64,000 bases of DNA from contig NZ_CP094970.1 of the NCBI RefSeq assembly GCF_025790165.1, positions 620,001 to 684,000 on the forward strand. The letters run 5' to 3'. The notes beneath the pieces are model-generated. The model did not search any database, had not been told where the DNA came from, and saw only the letters and a program-made list of their open reading frames with translations. Shown piece after piece: positions 18,528-26,224 of this stretch. The position numbers and the translations under genes are program-made. Within the stretch, counting starts at the first letter, position 1. Every line of letters starts with the position of its first letter. The stretch is from Solicola gregarius. GTDB taxonomy: Bacteria > Actinomycetota > Actinomycetes > Propionibacteriales > Nocardioidaceae.

Positions 18528-18692
18528 CTACCACCAGTCGCTGTCGAGGCGCCCCTCGATGCTGCGCGCGTTCGTCCGCGTGCACTGGTCGCAGTAGATG
18601 CGCGTACGCCCGTTCTCGACCGCGAACGACCACGTCAACGGCAGCACGTCGCCGTCGGCCTGCCGGCCGCAGAAGTCGCAGGTATGGGCCAT
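18528..18692 (-). CDS. 54-residue zinc-ribbon protein
   Basis: ATG at 18692 opens a short frame that begins MAHTCDFCGRQADGD and ends RLDSDWW. Two CxxC knuckles (C5/C8 and C34/C37) form a probable zinc ribbon, separated by an LTWSFAVENGRTR strand region. The composition and third-position GC match real genes. Small zinc ribbons of this layout occur widely in actinobacteria but I know of no assigned function. It is convergent with the sulfotransferase gene, ending 10 bp away. Confidence 0.8.
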   Translation of the reverse strand: MAHTCDFCGRQADGDVLPLTWSFAVENGRTRIYCDQCTRTNARSIEGRLDSDWW

Positions 18693-18758
18693 TGGAAGAT
18701 TCTAGGGAGCGCGGGGCTCACCCGCACCCGGTATCGGCAAGGCTGTGGACAACGACGA

Positions 18759-18789
18759 GGCCCCGGCCCGCATGACGCGGGCCGGGGCC
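18759..18789 (-). terminator. GC-rich hairpin ending the whiB7 operon
   Basis: Perfect 13-bp arms GGCCCCGGCCCGC (18759-18771) and GCGGGCCGGGGCC (18777-18789) flank a 5-nt loop. The hairpin lies 69 bp after the stop of the small gene downstream of whiB7. There is no U-tract, as is common for actinobacterial terminators. A DnaA-box-like sequence (18744-18752) lies just beyond it. Confidence 0.75.
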
Positions 18790-18858
18790 GTTCTCATCAG
18801 ATAGCTCTTGCCGTCAGATCAACTCGAACCGATTCAAAGCCCCCCGGAAGATGGGAAC

Positions 18859-19110
18859 TCAGATCGCCCGAGCCAGATGAAGGCGCGCTTGGTACGCCGC
18901 CTTCTCCGCGCGACGAGCGAGTCGCTTCGCGCGCAGCAACTGGTACGCGCGGCGATCGTTGCGCGCCTGCTCGAGGCGCTCCCGATACTGCGCTCTCGCC
19001 AGATCTTCATACATAGTGTGCATCTCAATGCTCCTGGTGTCGGTGTCAGTCATGTTCATCGTTTGGTTGGACTTTCTGAGTCGGGCCGGTTCTTGCTCGG
19101 CGTACGTCAT
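18859..19110 (-). CDS. Small basic Arg/Ala-rich protein coupled to whiB7
   Basis: ATG at 19110 overlaps the whiB7 stop as ATGA, giving 83 residues. The second half (AQYRERLEQARNDRRAYQLLRAKRLARRAEKAAYQ in outline) is one long amphipathic, highly basic helix. No family is recognised. Internal ATGs at 19059, 19053, 19029 or 19020 could be used instead, but the ATGA overlap supports 19110. The coupling means it is expressed whenever whiB7 is, so it may belong to the antibiotic-stress response. A basic helical peptide could bind ribosomes or nucleic acid; this is inference. Confidence 0.7.
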   Translation of the reverse strand: MTYAEQEPARLRKSNQTMNMTDTDTRSIEMHTMYEDLARAQYRERLEQARNDRRAYQLLRAKRLARRAEKAAYQARLHLARAI

Positions 19111-19400
19111 GCGGCTACCTCGGTCTTGCGCGGACGGCCACGTGGACGCTTACGGGGAATCACCTTGCCCTGCAAGAACAACTGGCCTCCCCACACGCCC
19201 CATGGCTCGTTGCGGTCGAGCGCTCCTGCCAGGCACTGCTCACGTACGGGGCAGTCGAGGCACAAGGCCTTCGCCGCCTCGACGTCATGCGGGGTCTCCG
19301 CGAAGAACAGCTCCGGGTCGTGCGTGCGGCAAGGAAGCGAGCGAGCGAGATCGTCGTCTTCGCCAAGCATCGAGATCGGATCGAGGACTGTGGTTGTCAT
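19107..19400 (-). CDS. whiB7: WhiB7-type iron-sulfur transcription factor
   Basis: The 97-residue protein has the four WhiB cysteines (C24, C47, C50, C56) that bind a [4Fe-4S] cluster. It also has the GVWGG turn (68-72) that contacts sigma factor region 4, and a C-terminal AT-hook RGRPRK (87-92). The AT-hook is diagnostic of the WhiB7 subgroup, the activator of intrinsic antibiotic resistance in actinobacteria. ATG at 19400 follows a full AAAGGAGGTGA ribosome-binding site. Position between the ABC1 kinase and uvrD2 matches Rv3197-Rv3197A-Rv3198c. The leader upstream contains a small ORF and terminator (see those entries), so expression is probably controlled by attenuation. Confidence 0.95.
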   Translation of the reverse strand: MTTTVLDPISMLGEDDDLARSLPCRTHDPELFFAETPHDVEAAKALCLDCPVREQCLAGALDRNEPWGVWGGQLFLQGKVIPRKRPRGRPRKTEVAA

Positions 19401-19457
19401 GTCACCTCCTTTGAGAGAGTCGTCTGACGGCGGGCGTTCTGCCCTTGGAAAACACGA

Positions 19458-19534
19458 AGGCCGCGGATCCCTTGGTGGGTTCCGCGGCCTGGAGTCGCCG
19501 ATCTGATCGATTGATCTAGACAGGTGGACTCCAG
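19458..19534 (-). promoter_or_regulatory. whiB7 transcription attenuator (terminator plus competing stem)
   Basis: The terminator arms, on the plus strand AGGCCGCGGA (19458-19467) and TCCGCGGCCT (19481-19490), are fully complementary; on the transcribed strand TCGTGTTTTCC follows. The element CTGGAGTC (plus strand 19489-19496) touches the promoter-proximal arm and is the exact complement of GACTCCAG (19527-19534) near the end of the leader ORF. Pairing can extend three more base pairs past one bulged base into the terminator arm. A ribosome finishing the leader ORF would cover 19527-19534 and let the terminator form. A ribosome stalled earlier would let the competing stem form and allow read-through into whiB7. 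Confidence 0.8.
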
Positions 19535-19686
19535 CCGGTCCCCACGAAGTCGCCCTTGACGCGCACGTCGGCATTCGGGGCGATCGGGTTGAGCTCACGC
19601 ACGAGGGCGCGCAGGCCGAAGGCGTCACGAGACATGGCCGTGCCGGCGTACGTCGCGCACTTGGCGGTGTAGATCTTGGTGTCCAT
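19516..19686 (-). CDS. 56-residue leader ORF upstream of whiB7
   Basis: ATG at 19686 is preceded by a strong GGAGAGGAGGAG ribosome-binding site, and the frame ends at TAG 19516, 25 bp before the terminator hairpin. The peptide starts MDTKIYTAKCATYAG and ends FVGTGWSPPV, with no recognisable domain. whiB7/wblC genes in other actinobacteria have leader ORFs whose translation controls a downstream terminator. This one is in the right place, although its length is generous for a leader. The terminal Pro-Pro-Val could slow ribosomes. It might alternatively be a functional small protein. Confidence 0.75.
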   Translation of the reverse strand: MDTKIYTAKCATYAGTAMSRDAFGLRALVRELNPIAPNADVRVKGDFVGTGWSPPV

Positions 19687-19747
19687 CGTGACTCCTCCTC
19701 TCCTGCTTGAATCCTGGTCGCGCAACAGTTCGCCGCGCGTGCGTAGA

Positions 19748-19787
19748 AGACTACGCGCGCCTTCGTAGGCAGCGCAAACTATTTTTC
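19748..19787 (-). promoter_or_regulatory. whiB7 promoter with AT-rich WhiB7-binding element
   Basis: On the minus strand a -35-like TTGCGC (19772-19777) and a -10 TAGTCT (19748-19753) are separated by 18 bp. GAAAAATAG (19779-19787) lies immediately upstream of the -35. WhiB7 recognises an AT-rich block just upstream of the -35 through its AT-hook while contacting sigma, so this arrangement predicts autoactivation. The AT block overlaps the last codons and stop of uvrD2. The expected transcription start is near 19741, giving about 55 nt before the leader ORF. Confidence 0.65.
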
Positions 19788-21869
19788 GGGATTCTTTGCA
19801 GATTTCTTGATGATGGCCAGTACGTCGTCGCCGAACCGGTCGATCTTCGTCTTTCCGATGCCCGGTATGCGAGCGAGCGCGACGCTCTCGGCCGGCAGCG
19901 ACTCCGCGATCGCGACGAGGGTGGCATCGGTGAAGACGCAGAACGCCGGGACCTTCTGCGCAGCGGCGCGTTCCAGACGCCACGTACGCAGCTCCTCGAA
20001 GAGCTCCTCGTCGTACGTCGGTGGGCATTGCGAGCATCGCCCGATCTTGCGCTCGGCGGCGGAGTCGAGCAGGCCGTTGCACGATCGGCATCGCGCGACG
20101 CCGCGCCGCTCGGAGCGGGATTTGCGCGTCGTACGCGAGACCCGCGACTGCGCGGCAGCATCACGTGGCAGCAGCGGATCGAGGAACCTGCTCGGGCGAC
20201 GGCCTCCTCGTCCGCCCGGCGCACGCGCGGCCGACCAGGAGATCGCGAGCAGGTGTCGCGCACGGGTCATCCCGACGTAGAACAGCCGGCGCTCCTCCTC
20301 GATCTCCTGGGGCGCCTCGGCGTACGTGATCGGCATCGTGCCCTCGTGGACTCCGACGCAGAAGACGGCGTCCCACTCGAGCCCCTTGGCGGAGTGCAGC
20401 GTCGCAAGCGTCACGCCCTCGGCGACGGGTGCGTGGGCGGTCTGCGCACGGCGTTCGAGGTCGGCGACGAGCTCGGTGAGCCCGGCGTCGGTTGCGGACT
20501 CGGCGTACTCGATCGCCATCGTGACCACTGCATTGAGCGACTCCCAGCGATCGCGGACCGACCCTGCGGTCGCCGGTGCCTGCGCGGTGTAACCCATGGC
20601 CGAGAGGATCGCGACCACATCGGCGACCAGCTCGCCGCTCTCCTCGCCGCCCGCCCGCGCGGCGCCGCGCAGCAGGGTGATCGCCTGCTTGACCTCGGCC
20701 CGCTCGAAGAACCGCTCGACGCCGCGCACGACGTACGGGATCTCGCGGGAGGCGAGCGCCTCCTCGTACGCCTCGGACTGGGCGTTGATGCGGAACAGGA
20801 CGGCCATCTCGCGCAGGGGCGTGCCCGCCGTGTGCAGCTTGTCGATGCGTTCGGCGATCGCCTCCGCCTCGGCAACCTCGTCGGGGTGGCCGGCGTACTC
20901 GACCTGTGGCCCGTCGTCGCACTGAGCGCGCAGCACGACGCCCTCGCGGCGTGCGCGGGTGGCGAACACGGAGTTCGCGGCCGCCACGATCTGCGGAGTC
21001 GAGCGGTAGTTTCGGGTGAGCTCGATGGTCTGGGCGCTGGGGTGGCGTCGGCCGAACCCGGTCAGGTAGTCGGGTGAGGCGCCCGCGAACGAGTAGATCG
21101 TCTGCAACGGGTCTCCGACGACACAGATGTCGTCACGGTCACCGAGCCACAGGTCGAGCAGGGCCGACTGGAGCGGGTTGACGTCCTGGAACTCGTCGAC
21201 GACCAGCCAGCGGTACTGCGCGCGTACCTGCGCGGCGACGCCGGCGTCGTCGGTGAGAATCGCCGCAGTGCAGAGCAGGATGTCTTCCATGTCGATGCGG
21301 CCGCGGTCGCGCTTCACCTGCTCGTACGCGCCGAAGACCCGTGCCGTGGTTGCGGCGTCGAGGCCCGCGACCGAGCGGGCGAACTCGGGCGCGAGCCGCA
21401 CGTAGTCATCGGGACGGACGTTGCTCACCTTCGCCCACTCGACCTCCGCGGCGAGGTCGCGGAGCAGCGCGGAGTCGGCGTCGACCCGACATCGGCGCAC
21501 GGCCTCGCTGAGCATCGGGATCTTCGACGCGGTCAGCTCCGGGAGCTCGCCGCCGTACACCTTCGGCCAGAAGTAGCGGGCCTGCCGCAGGGCGGCGGAG
21601 TGGAACGTACGCGCCTGCACGCCGTCGGCGCCGAGCGCGCGCAGCCGCCCGCGCATCTCGCCGGCGGCGCGGTTGGTGAAGGTGACCGCGAGCACCTCGG
21701 TCGGCTTGAACACGCCCGATGCAACGCCGTACGCGATGCGGTGCGTGATGGCACGCGTCTTGCCCGTGCCGGCACCGGCGAGCACGCACACCGGGCCGCG
21801 CAGGGCGAGTGCGACGTCGCGTTGCTCCGGGTCGAGCGCGTCGAGCAGCTCGTCGGCGGTCGGTGACAC
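19779..21869 (-). CDS. uvrD2: ATP-dependent DNA helicase UvrD2
   Basis: GTG at 21869 follows AAGGAG and gives 696 residues. Superfamily 1 motifs are intact: Walker A AGAGTGKT near residue 32, VVDEFQDVN, GDPLQTIYSFAGA, LTRNYRS, and a C-terminal motif with VGMTRAR. The UvrD2-specific linker has a tetracysteine CRSCNG...RCSQC. A C-terminal HRDC domain (from about residue 620) contains LARIPGIGKTKIDRFGDDVL. This combination separates it from UvrD1/PcrA. It unwinds DNA 3' to 5' in repair and is an essential gene in mycobacteria. It is divergent from the mycoredoxin gene, 80 bp apart, as in Mycobacterium. Confidence 0.95.
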   Translation of the reverse strand: MSPTADELLDALDPEQRDVALALRGPVCVLAGAGTGKTRAITHRIAYGVASGVFKPTEVLAVTFTNRAAGEMRGRLRALGADGVQARTFHSAALRQARYFWPKVYGGELPELTASKIPMLSEAVRRCRVDADSALLRDLAAEVEWAKVSNVRPDDYVRLAPEFARSVAGLDAATTARVFGAYEQVKRDRGRIDMEDILLCTAAILTDDAGVAAQVRAQYRWLVVDEFQDVNPLQSALLDLWLGDRDDICVVGDPLQTIYSFAGASPDYLTGFGRRHPSAQTIELTRNYRSTPQIVAAANSVFATRARREGVVLRAQCDDGPQVEYAGHPDEVAEAEAIAERIDKLHTAGTPLREMAVLFRINAQSEAYEEALASREIPYVVRGVERFFERAEVKQAITLLRGAARAGGEESGELVADVVAILSAMGYTAQAPATAGSVRDRWESLNAVVTMAIEYAESATDAGLTELVADLERRAQTAHAPVAEGVTLATLHSAKGLEWDAVFCVGVHEGTMPITYAEAPQEIEEERRLFYVGMTRARHLLAISWSAARAPGGRGGRRPSRFLDPLLPRDAAAQSRVSRTTRKSRSERRGVARCRSCNGLLDSAAERKIGRCSQCPPTYDEELFEELRTWRLERAAAQKVPAFCVFTDATLVAIAESLPAESVALARIPGIGKTKIDRFGDDVLAIIKKSAKNPEK

Positions 21870-21949
21870 GAGGCTCCTTCTCGGGAATGCAGGCACGGAC
21901 TGAGACGTTTGACCTCGTGGAACAGCGTAAACGTCCGAGGAGACAACCG

Positions 21950-22192
21950 ATGTCGGCACAGCTCACGATGTACTCGACCCCCTGGTGTGGCTACTGCCAT
22001 CGCCTGCGTGGTCAGCTCGACCGCGAGGGCATCGCGTACGACGTCGTCGACATCGAGCAGCAGCCCGAAGCGGCGGACATCGTCGAGAAGGTCAACGGCG
22101 GCAACCAGACCGTACCGACCCTAGTGTTCGCCGACGGCACCGCCATGACGAACCCGTCGCTCGCCCAGGTCAAGGCACAGCTCGCCGCCTAA
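21950..22192 (+). CDS. mrx1: Mycoredoxin Mrx1 (glutaredoxin-like)
   Basis: The 80-residue protein has the redox motif CGYC (residues 13-16 in STPWCGYCHRL) and the thioredoxin-fold cis-proline stretch TVPTLVF. CGYC and the pairing with uvrD2 identify mycoredoxin, which reduces mycothiol mixed disulfides in actinobacteria. The ATG follows GAGGAGA. Its stop overlaps the convergent aminotransferase stop by 4 bp. The frame remains open upstream, but that part has no ribosome-binding site or similarity. Confidence 0.94.
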   Translation: MSAQLTMYSTPWCGYCHRLRGQLDREGIAYDVVDIEQQPEAADIVEKVNGGNQTVPTLVFADGTAMTNPSLAQVKAQLAA

Positions 22193-23391
22193 GCTGCGCG
22201 GTACGACGCGAGGAACGTCGCGATCCGCCCGACGGCGTCCTCGAGCTCCTCGACCCGCGGCAAGGTGACCAGCCGGAAGTGGTCCGGACGCGGCCAGTTG
22301 AAGCCCGTGCCCTGGACGACGAGCAGATGCTGCTCGCTGAGCAGGTCGAACGCGAACTGCTCGTCGTCCTTGATCGGGTACATGTCGAGGTCGAGCTTGG
22401 GAAACAGGTAGAGCGCGCCCTTCGGCTTCGTACACGAGACGCCCGGAATATCGTTGATCAGCTCCCAAGCGCGGTCGCGCTGCTCACGCAGCCGCCCGCC
22501 GGGGAGTACGAGGTCGTTGATCGTCTGCCGTCCGCCGAGCGCCGTCGCGATCGCGTGCTGTGACGGGACATTCGGACACAGGCGCATGTTCGCCAGGATG
22601 TCGAGACCCTCGATGTAGCTCCGCGCCTGTTGCTTCGGGCCCGACAACGCGAGCCAGCCGCTGCGGAACCCCGCGATCCGGTACGCCTTCGACAGGCCGT
22701 TGAAGGTGAGGCACAGCAGGTCCGGCGCAAGCGAGGCGGCCGAGGTGTGCTCGACGTCGTCGTACAGGATCTTGTCGTAGATCTCGTCGGCCATCAGGAT
22801 GAGCCGGTTCTTGCGGGCGATCTCCACGATCTCCCGGAGAACCTCGTCGGAGTAGACCGCGCCGGTCGGGTTGTTCGGGTTGATCAGCACGATGGCCTTC
22901 GTACGATCGGTGACCTTGCCTGCGAGGTCGGCGACGTCGGGACTCCACCCGGCCTGCTCGTCGCACAGGTAGTGCACCGCACGTCCGCCCGAGAGGCTCA
23001 CGGCTGCGGTCCACAGCGGGTAGTCCGGCGCGGGGATCAGCACCTCGTCGCCGTCATCGAGAAGCGCCTGCAGGGCCATCACGATCAGCTCGCTGACGCC
23101 GTTGCCGAGGTAGACGTCGTCGACATCGACGTCGACAGCCTTCTGCTGGTAGTACTGAACGACCGCCCGGCGGGCCGGCATGATGCCCTTGGAGTCGCTG
23201 TATCCCTGTGCTGTTGCGAGGTTGGCGATGACGTCGACGAGGATCTCGTCCGGTGCATCGAAGCCGAACGGTGCCGGGTTGCCGATGTTCAGCTTGAGGA
23301 TGCGATGACCCTCGTCCTCGAGCCGCTTTGCCTCGGCGAGCACCGGCCCCCGGATGTCGTAGCAGACATCGGCCAGCTTCTGCGACTGCAT
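22189..23391 (-). CDS. Pyridoxal-phosphate aminotransferase, AlaA/aspartate aminotransferase type
   Basis: About 400 residues of class I/II aminotransferase. Visible features are GNPAPFGFDAPDEI, the aromatic PDYPLWTAAV, NPNNPTGAVYS, the cofactor Asp in DEIYDKI, the Schiff-base Lys in FNGLSKAYRIAGFRSGW, and the substrate-binding Arg in HFRLVTLP. The pattern is that of AlaA-like alanine/glutamate-pyruvate aminotransferases; aspartate activity is an alternative. ATG at 23391 follows GAGGTG, while ATG at 23403 in the same frame has a weaker site. An ORF reaching 24810 is only an open frame through the neighbouring genes. It is convergent with mrx1. Confidence 0.92.
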   Translation of the reverse strand: MQSQKLADVCYDIRGPVLAEAKRLEDEGHRILKLNIGNPAPFGFDAPDEILVDVIANLATAQGYSDSKGIMPARRAVVQYYQQKAVDVDVDDVYLGNGVSELIVMALQALLDDGDEVLIPAPDYPLWTAAVSLSGGRAVHYLCDEQAGWSPDVADLAGKVTDRTKAIVLINPNNPTGAVYSDEVLREIVEIARKNRLILMADEIYDKILYDDVEHTSAASLAPDLLCLTFNGLSKAYRIAGFRSGWLALSGPKQQARSYIEGLDILANMRLCPNVPSQHAIATALGGRQTINDLVLPGGRLREQRDRAWELINDIPGVSCTKPKGALYLFPKLDLDMYPIKDDEQFAFDLLSEQHLLVVQGTGFNWPRPDHFRLVTLPRVEELEDAVGRIATFLASYRAA

Positions 23392-23463
23392 CACCTCACG
23401 CATGGGCCAAGGATGCCAGGACCTGCGTCGGCCGCCTATGCCATTTCGCCTAATGTGGCCGAT

Positions 23464-24024
23464 ATGACCTCCCACGAAGAGCCCGACGACGTGTACGTGC
23501 GCGGGCAGGAGATCCTCGACGGCGGCCGGATCGAGCTGGCTGCGTACGACCCGCAGTGGCCGCGGTTGTACGACGAGGAGGAGCGACACGTACGCGAGAC
23601 GCTCGGCGACCGAGTCGTGCTCATCGAGCACACCGGCTCCACGTCGGTACCCGGACTCGCGGCGAAGCCGATCATCGACATGCTGCTGGTCGTCGCCGAT
23701 CCGGCGGACGAGGCGGCGTACGTACCCGACCTCGAGCGGGCGGGGTACGTGCTGACCGTCCGGGAGGCCGACTGGTACGAGCACCGGCTGTTCAAGCGAC
23801 CGACCGGGATCGCGCTGCACCTCCATGTGCACCCGCCGTCGAGTCCGGAGATCCGGCGCAACCTCGCGTTCCGGGACCACCTGCGTACCAACGACGCCGA
23901 CCGCGCGCTGTACGAGCGGACGAAGCAGGAGCTCGCGACCCGCCAATGGCGCTACATGCAGGACTACGCCGACGCGAAGGGCGACGTGATCGAGCAGATC
24001 ATCGCTCGCGCACTCCGACGCTGA
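23464..24024 (+). CDS. GrpB family protein (UPF0157 nucleotidyltransferase fold)
   Basis: The 186-residue protein begins at ATG 23464. It has the GrpB pattern: ELAAYDPQWPRLYDEE, VLIEHTGSTSVPGLAAKPIIDMLLVV, and the later LHLHVHPPSSPEIRRNLAFRDHLRTN. The family has a nucleotidyltransferase-like fold; GSTS and the acidic IIDML segment correspond to the nucleotide site. No substrate is established. It lies alone between the divergent aminotransferase gene and the broken acetyltransferase gene. Confidence 0.9.
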   Translation: MTSHEEPDDVYVRGQEILDGGRIELAAYDPQWPRLYDEEERHVRETLGDRVVLIEHTGSTSVPGLAAKPIIDMLLVVADPADEAAYVPDLERAGYVLTVREADWYEHRLFKRPTGIALHLHVHPPSSPEIRRNLAFRDHLRTNDADRALYERTKQELATRQWRYMQDYADAKGDVIEQIIARALRR

Positions 24025-24076
24025 CTCGGCGCTCCTGGACCGCCGAGTCGTCGCTCCCGCGCCGCCGGCGGATGAC

Positions 24077-24551
24077 TCACGGAGCGCGATAGCGAATGAG
24101 CGTGCTCGTCGGCGTCGGACCCCATGCGATCGGCGTACGCGACATCTCGGTCCATCCTTCCGCGCGATAGAGCCCGTTGGCGGCGTCATCGGCGCCCACG
24201 ACGTCGAGACACACGTGGGCCGCACGTGCTCGAGTGCGCGGCACCGTGCCGAAGCAGCGCTCGTCCGAGTCCGGCACCCGACCGGTCGGGGTCGACGAAG
24301 AGCCGCTCGACCAATGCGTAGTCGCCGTCGACCGCAAGGGAGACGTGGCCGGCGATCCCACCGTCCGTCTCGGCCACCCACGCCGCATCGGACTCGCCAC
24401 GTAGCCACGTTCGCGGGTCGGCCGGCCAGTTGACGGGGTACGCGTACTGCTCGTGCACGGAGCGCAGGATCCGCACGCATGTGTCGAGGTCGTCGTCGGT
24501 GCGTACCCGGATCCGCGGGCGTCCGGACCGGGGCTCTGCTGGGCTCACCAT
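24077..24551 (-). pseudogene. GNAT acetyltransferase gene with a single frameshift
   Basis: Two frames together make one GNAT domain. The first (from ATG 24551) reads through LFVDPDRSGAGLGRALLRHGAAH, which contains the acetyl-CoA loop. The second continues with ARAAHVCLDVVGADDAANGLYRAEGWTE, the expected beta-4/beta-5 region, to the stop at 24077. The switch happens near 24230-24240, where removing one base in the context CACTCGAGCACG restores a continuous reading frame. The domain is otherwise complete, so this is either a recent inactivating mutation or a sequencing error. Confidence 0.8.
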
Positions 24552-24587
24552 TGGCTGCTCGCCTGTTCGGGGTGTCGACTCGGCGGA

Positions 24588-25469
24588 CTACGTCCAGGCT
24601 CCGACGATCAGCCCGCCGTGCCAGGTCTCGATCAGCCAACGCGAGATGGAGAGGGTGCCGGGCAGCCCGAGGCCGCCCTCCTTCGACAGGTCGGTCACCT
24701 CGTCGCGGGTGAACCAGCGCGCGTGCTCGATCTCGGCGCCGTCGACATGCACGTCGTGGCTGCTCGCCCTGCCGAAGAACCCCACCATCAGGCTGGCCGG
24801 GAACGGCCACGGCTGGCTCGCGGCGTACGTGACCTCGCCGACCCGAATGCCCACCTCCTCACCGACCTCCCGGCGTACGGCGTCCTCGAGCGCCTCCCCC
24901 GGCTCGAGGAAACCGGCAAGCGTCGAGTAGCGCCCCTCCGGCCATGCCGGATGGCGGCCGAGCAGGGCGCGATCGTCGTCGTCGGTGATCAGCATGATGA
25001 CGGCCGGGTCGGTACGCGGGAAGTGCTGGGCGCCGCACGAAGGACATCTGCGCACATGCCCGCCCTGCGCAGGCTCCGACGGCGTCCCGCATCGAGCGCA
25101 GAAACCGTGCGTACGATGCCAGTTCGCGATTCCGACCGCGTGCACGACGAGACCCGCGTCGGTCTCCGACAGGCTGAGCGCGGCCTCGCGCAGCGTTCGC
25201 GGGTCGAACCCCTCCCCCACCTCGTCGACGCCGACCGCGAACCACGTACGGCCGTCGGCCTCACCGAGATAGATCCGCTCACCGTCGGGCGCATCGCCAG
25301 GTGCGATCCAGCGAAGTGCGTCGCCCTCGGTCGCGACCGCGTTGGACCCGACGGCGAGTACGCGCGTACTCGGATCGGCCCACGCTCGCTCGATCTGGTC
25401 GTCGACGCGCAGATCCGAGCGACGGTCGTGTTGGGGACAGGCGAACGCGAACAGTGCTGGGTCGGCCAC
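24588..25469 (-). CDS. nudC: NAD(+) diphosphatase NudC
   Basis: The 293-residue protein has the NudC zinc ribbon (CARCG and CPSCG, about residues 123-145) and the downstream PRTDPAVIMLI. The NUDIX box starts at FLEPGEALEDAVRREVGEEVGI. The NudC-specific SQPWPFPASLM follows the box, matching the SQPWPFPxS family signature. The enzyme splits NAD(H) to NMN(H) and AMP and can remove NAD caps from RNA. The GTG start at 25469 follows GGTGGAG. Gene order uvrD2-mrx1-nudC is partly conserved with mycobacteria, but here an aminotransferase and grpB are inserted. Confidence 0.95.
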   Translation of the reverse strand: MADPALFAFACPQHDRRSDLRVDDQIERAWADPSTRVLAVGSNAVATEGDALRWIAPGDAPDGERIYLGEADGRTWFAVGVDEVGEGFDPRTLREAALSLSETDAGLVVHAVGIANWHRTHGFCARCGTPSEPAQGGHVRRCPSCGAQHFPRTDPAVIMLITDDDDRALLGRHPAWPEGRYSTLAGFLEPGEALEDAVRREVGEEVGIRVGEVTYAASQPWPFPASLMVGFFGRASSHDVHVDGAEIEHARWFTRDEVTDLSKEGGLGLPGTLSISRWLIETWHGGLIVGAWT

Positions 25470-25504
25470 GACTCCACCCTACGACCGCGGATATCGTGCC
25501 CTGC

Positions 25505-26221
25505 ATGAGCACTCACATCGGCGCCGAACCAGGCGAGATCGCTCCCCGCGTGCTGCTGCCCGGCGACCCGTTGCGCGCACAGTGGATCGCCGACACCTAC
25601 CTCGACGGCGCAACCGAGTACAACCGGGTGCGCAACATGCTGGGATACACCGGTACGTACCGCGGCACGCCGATCAGTGTTCAGGGCTCGGGCATGGGTC
25701 AGCCGTCGCTGTCGATCTATGCCAACGAGCTGTTCCGCGACTACGACGTACGCCAGATCGTGCGGGTGGGATCCTGCGGTGCGCTGAGCGCCGACCTCGA
25801 CCTGCGCGACATCGTGCTCGGCATGACGGCATCGACCGACTCCGCCATGAACAAGCTGCGCTTCCACGGCCTCGACTACGCGCCGGCGGCGGACTTCGCG
25901 CTCCTCGAGGCGACCTGGCGTGCTTCCAGCTCGCGCGGCGCACGAACGGTCGTCGGGCAGCTGTTCTCGTCGGACTCGTTCTACCCTCCGCGCCCGGAAC
26001 TCACGACACTGCTCAAGGAGCACGGCGTGCTCGCGATCGAGATGGAGGCGAGCGCGTTGTACACCCTCGCCGCGCAGTACGACCGGCAGGCGCTGTCGGT
26101 GTGCACCGTCTCGGACCACATCGTCAACGGCACGCAGACCAGCAGCGAAGACCGCGAGCGGACATTCTCCGACATGGTCGAGATGGCGCTCGACGCGATG
26201 CTCGAGGTACCCGTCGAGTAG
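25505..26221 (+). CDS. deoD: Purine-nucleoside phosphorylase, DeoD type
   Basis: The 238-residue protein has the trimeric/hexameric nucleoside phosphorylase pattern: RVLLPGDPLRAQWIADTYL, GSGMGQPSLSIYANEL (phosphate-binding), VRVGSCGAL, and VLAIEMEASALYTLA, which supplies the ribose-binding Met-Glu. The base-contact acid is in TVSDHIV. It phosphorolyses purine nucleosides in salvage. It lies between two DNA-maintenance genes without an obvious partner, and its ATG at 25505 is only 35 bp from the divergent nudC start, so they probably share a promoter region. Confidence 0.95.
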   Translation: MSTHIGAEPGEIAPRVLLPGDPLRAQWIADTYLDGATEYNRVRNMLGYTGTYRGTPISVQGSGMGQPSLSIYANELFRDYDVRQIVRVGSCGALSADLDLRDIVLGMTASTDSAMNKLRFHGLDYAPAADFALLEATWRASSSRGARTVVGQLFSSDSFYPPRPELTTLLKEHGVLAIEMEASALYTLAAQYDRQALSVCTVSDHIVNGTQTSSEDRERTFSDMVEMALDAMLEVPVE

Positions 26222-26224
26222 GCG

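Noticed and set aside
19707-21077. 456-codon frame opposite uvrD2
   Set aside because: Shadow; it lies inside a helicase with intact motifs.
22189-24810. Aminotransferase extended upstream to 24810
   Set aside because: The extension would run through grpB and the acetyltransferase gene with Arg-rich nonsense; a good start exists at 23391/23403.
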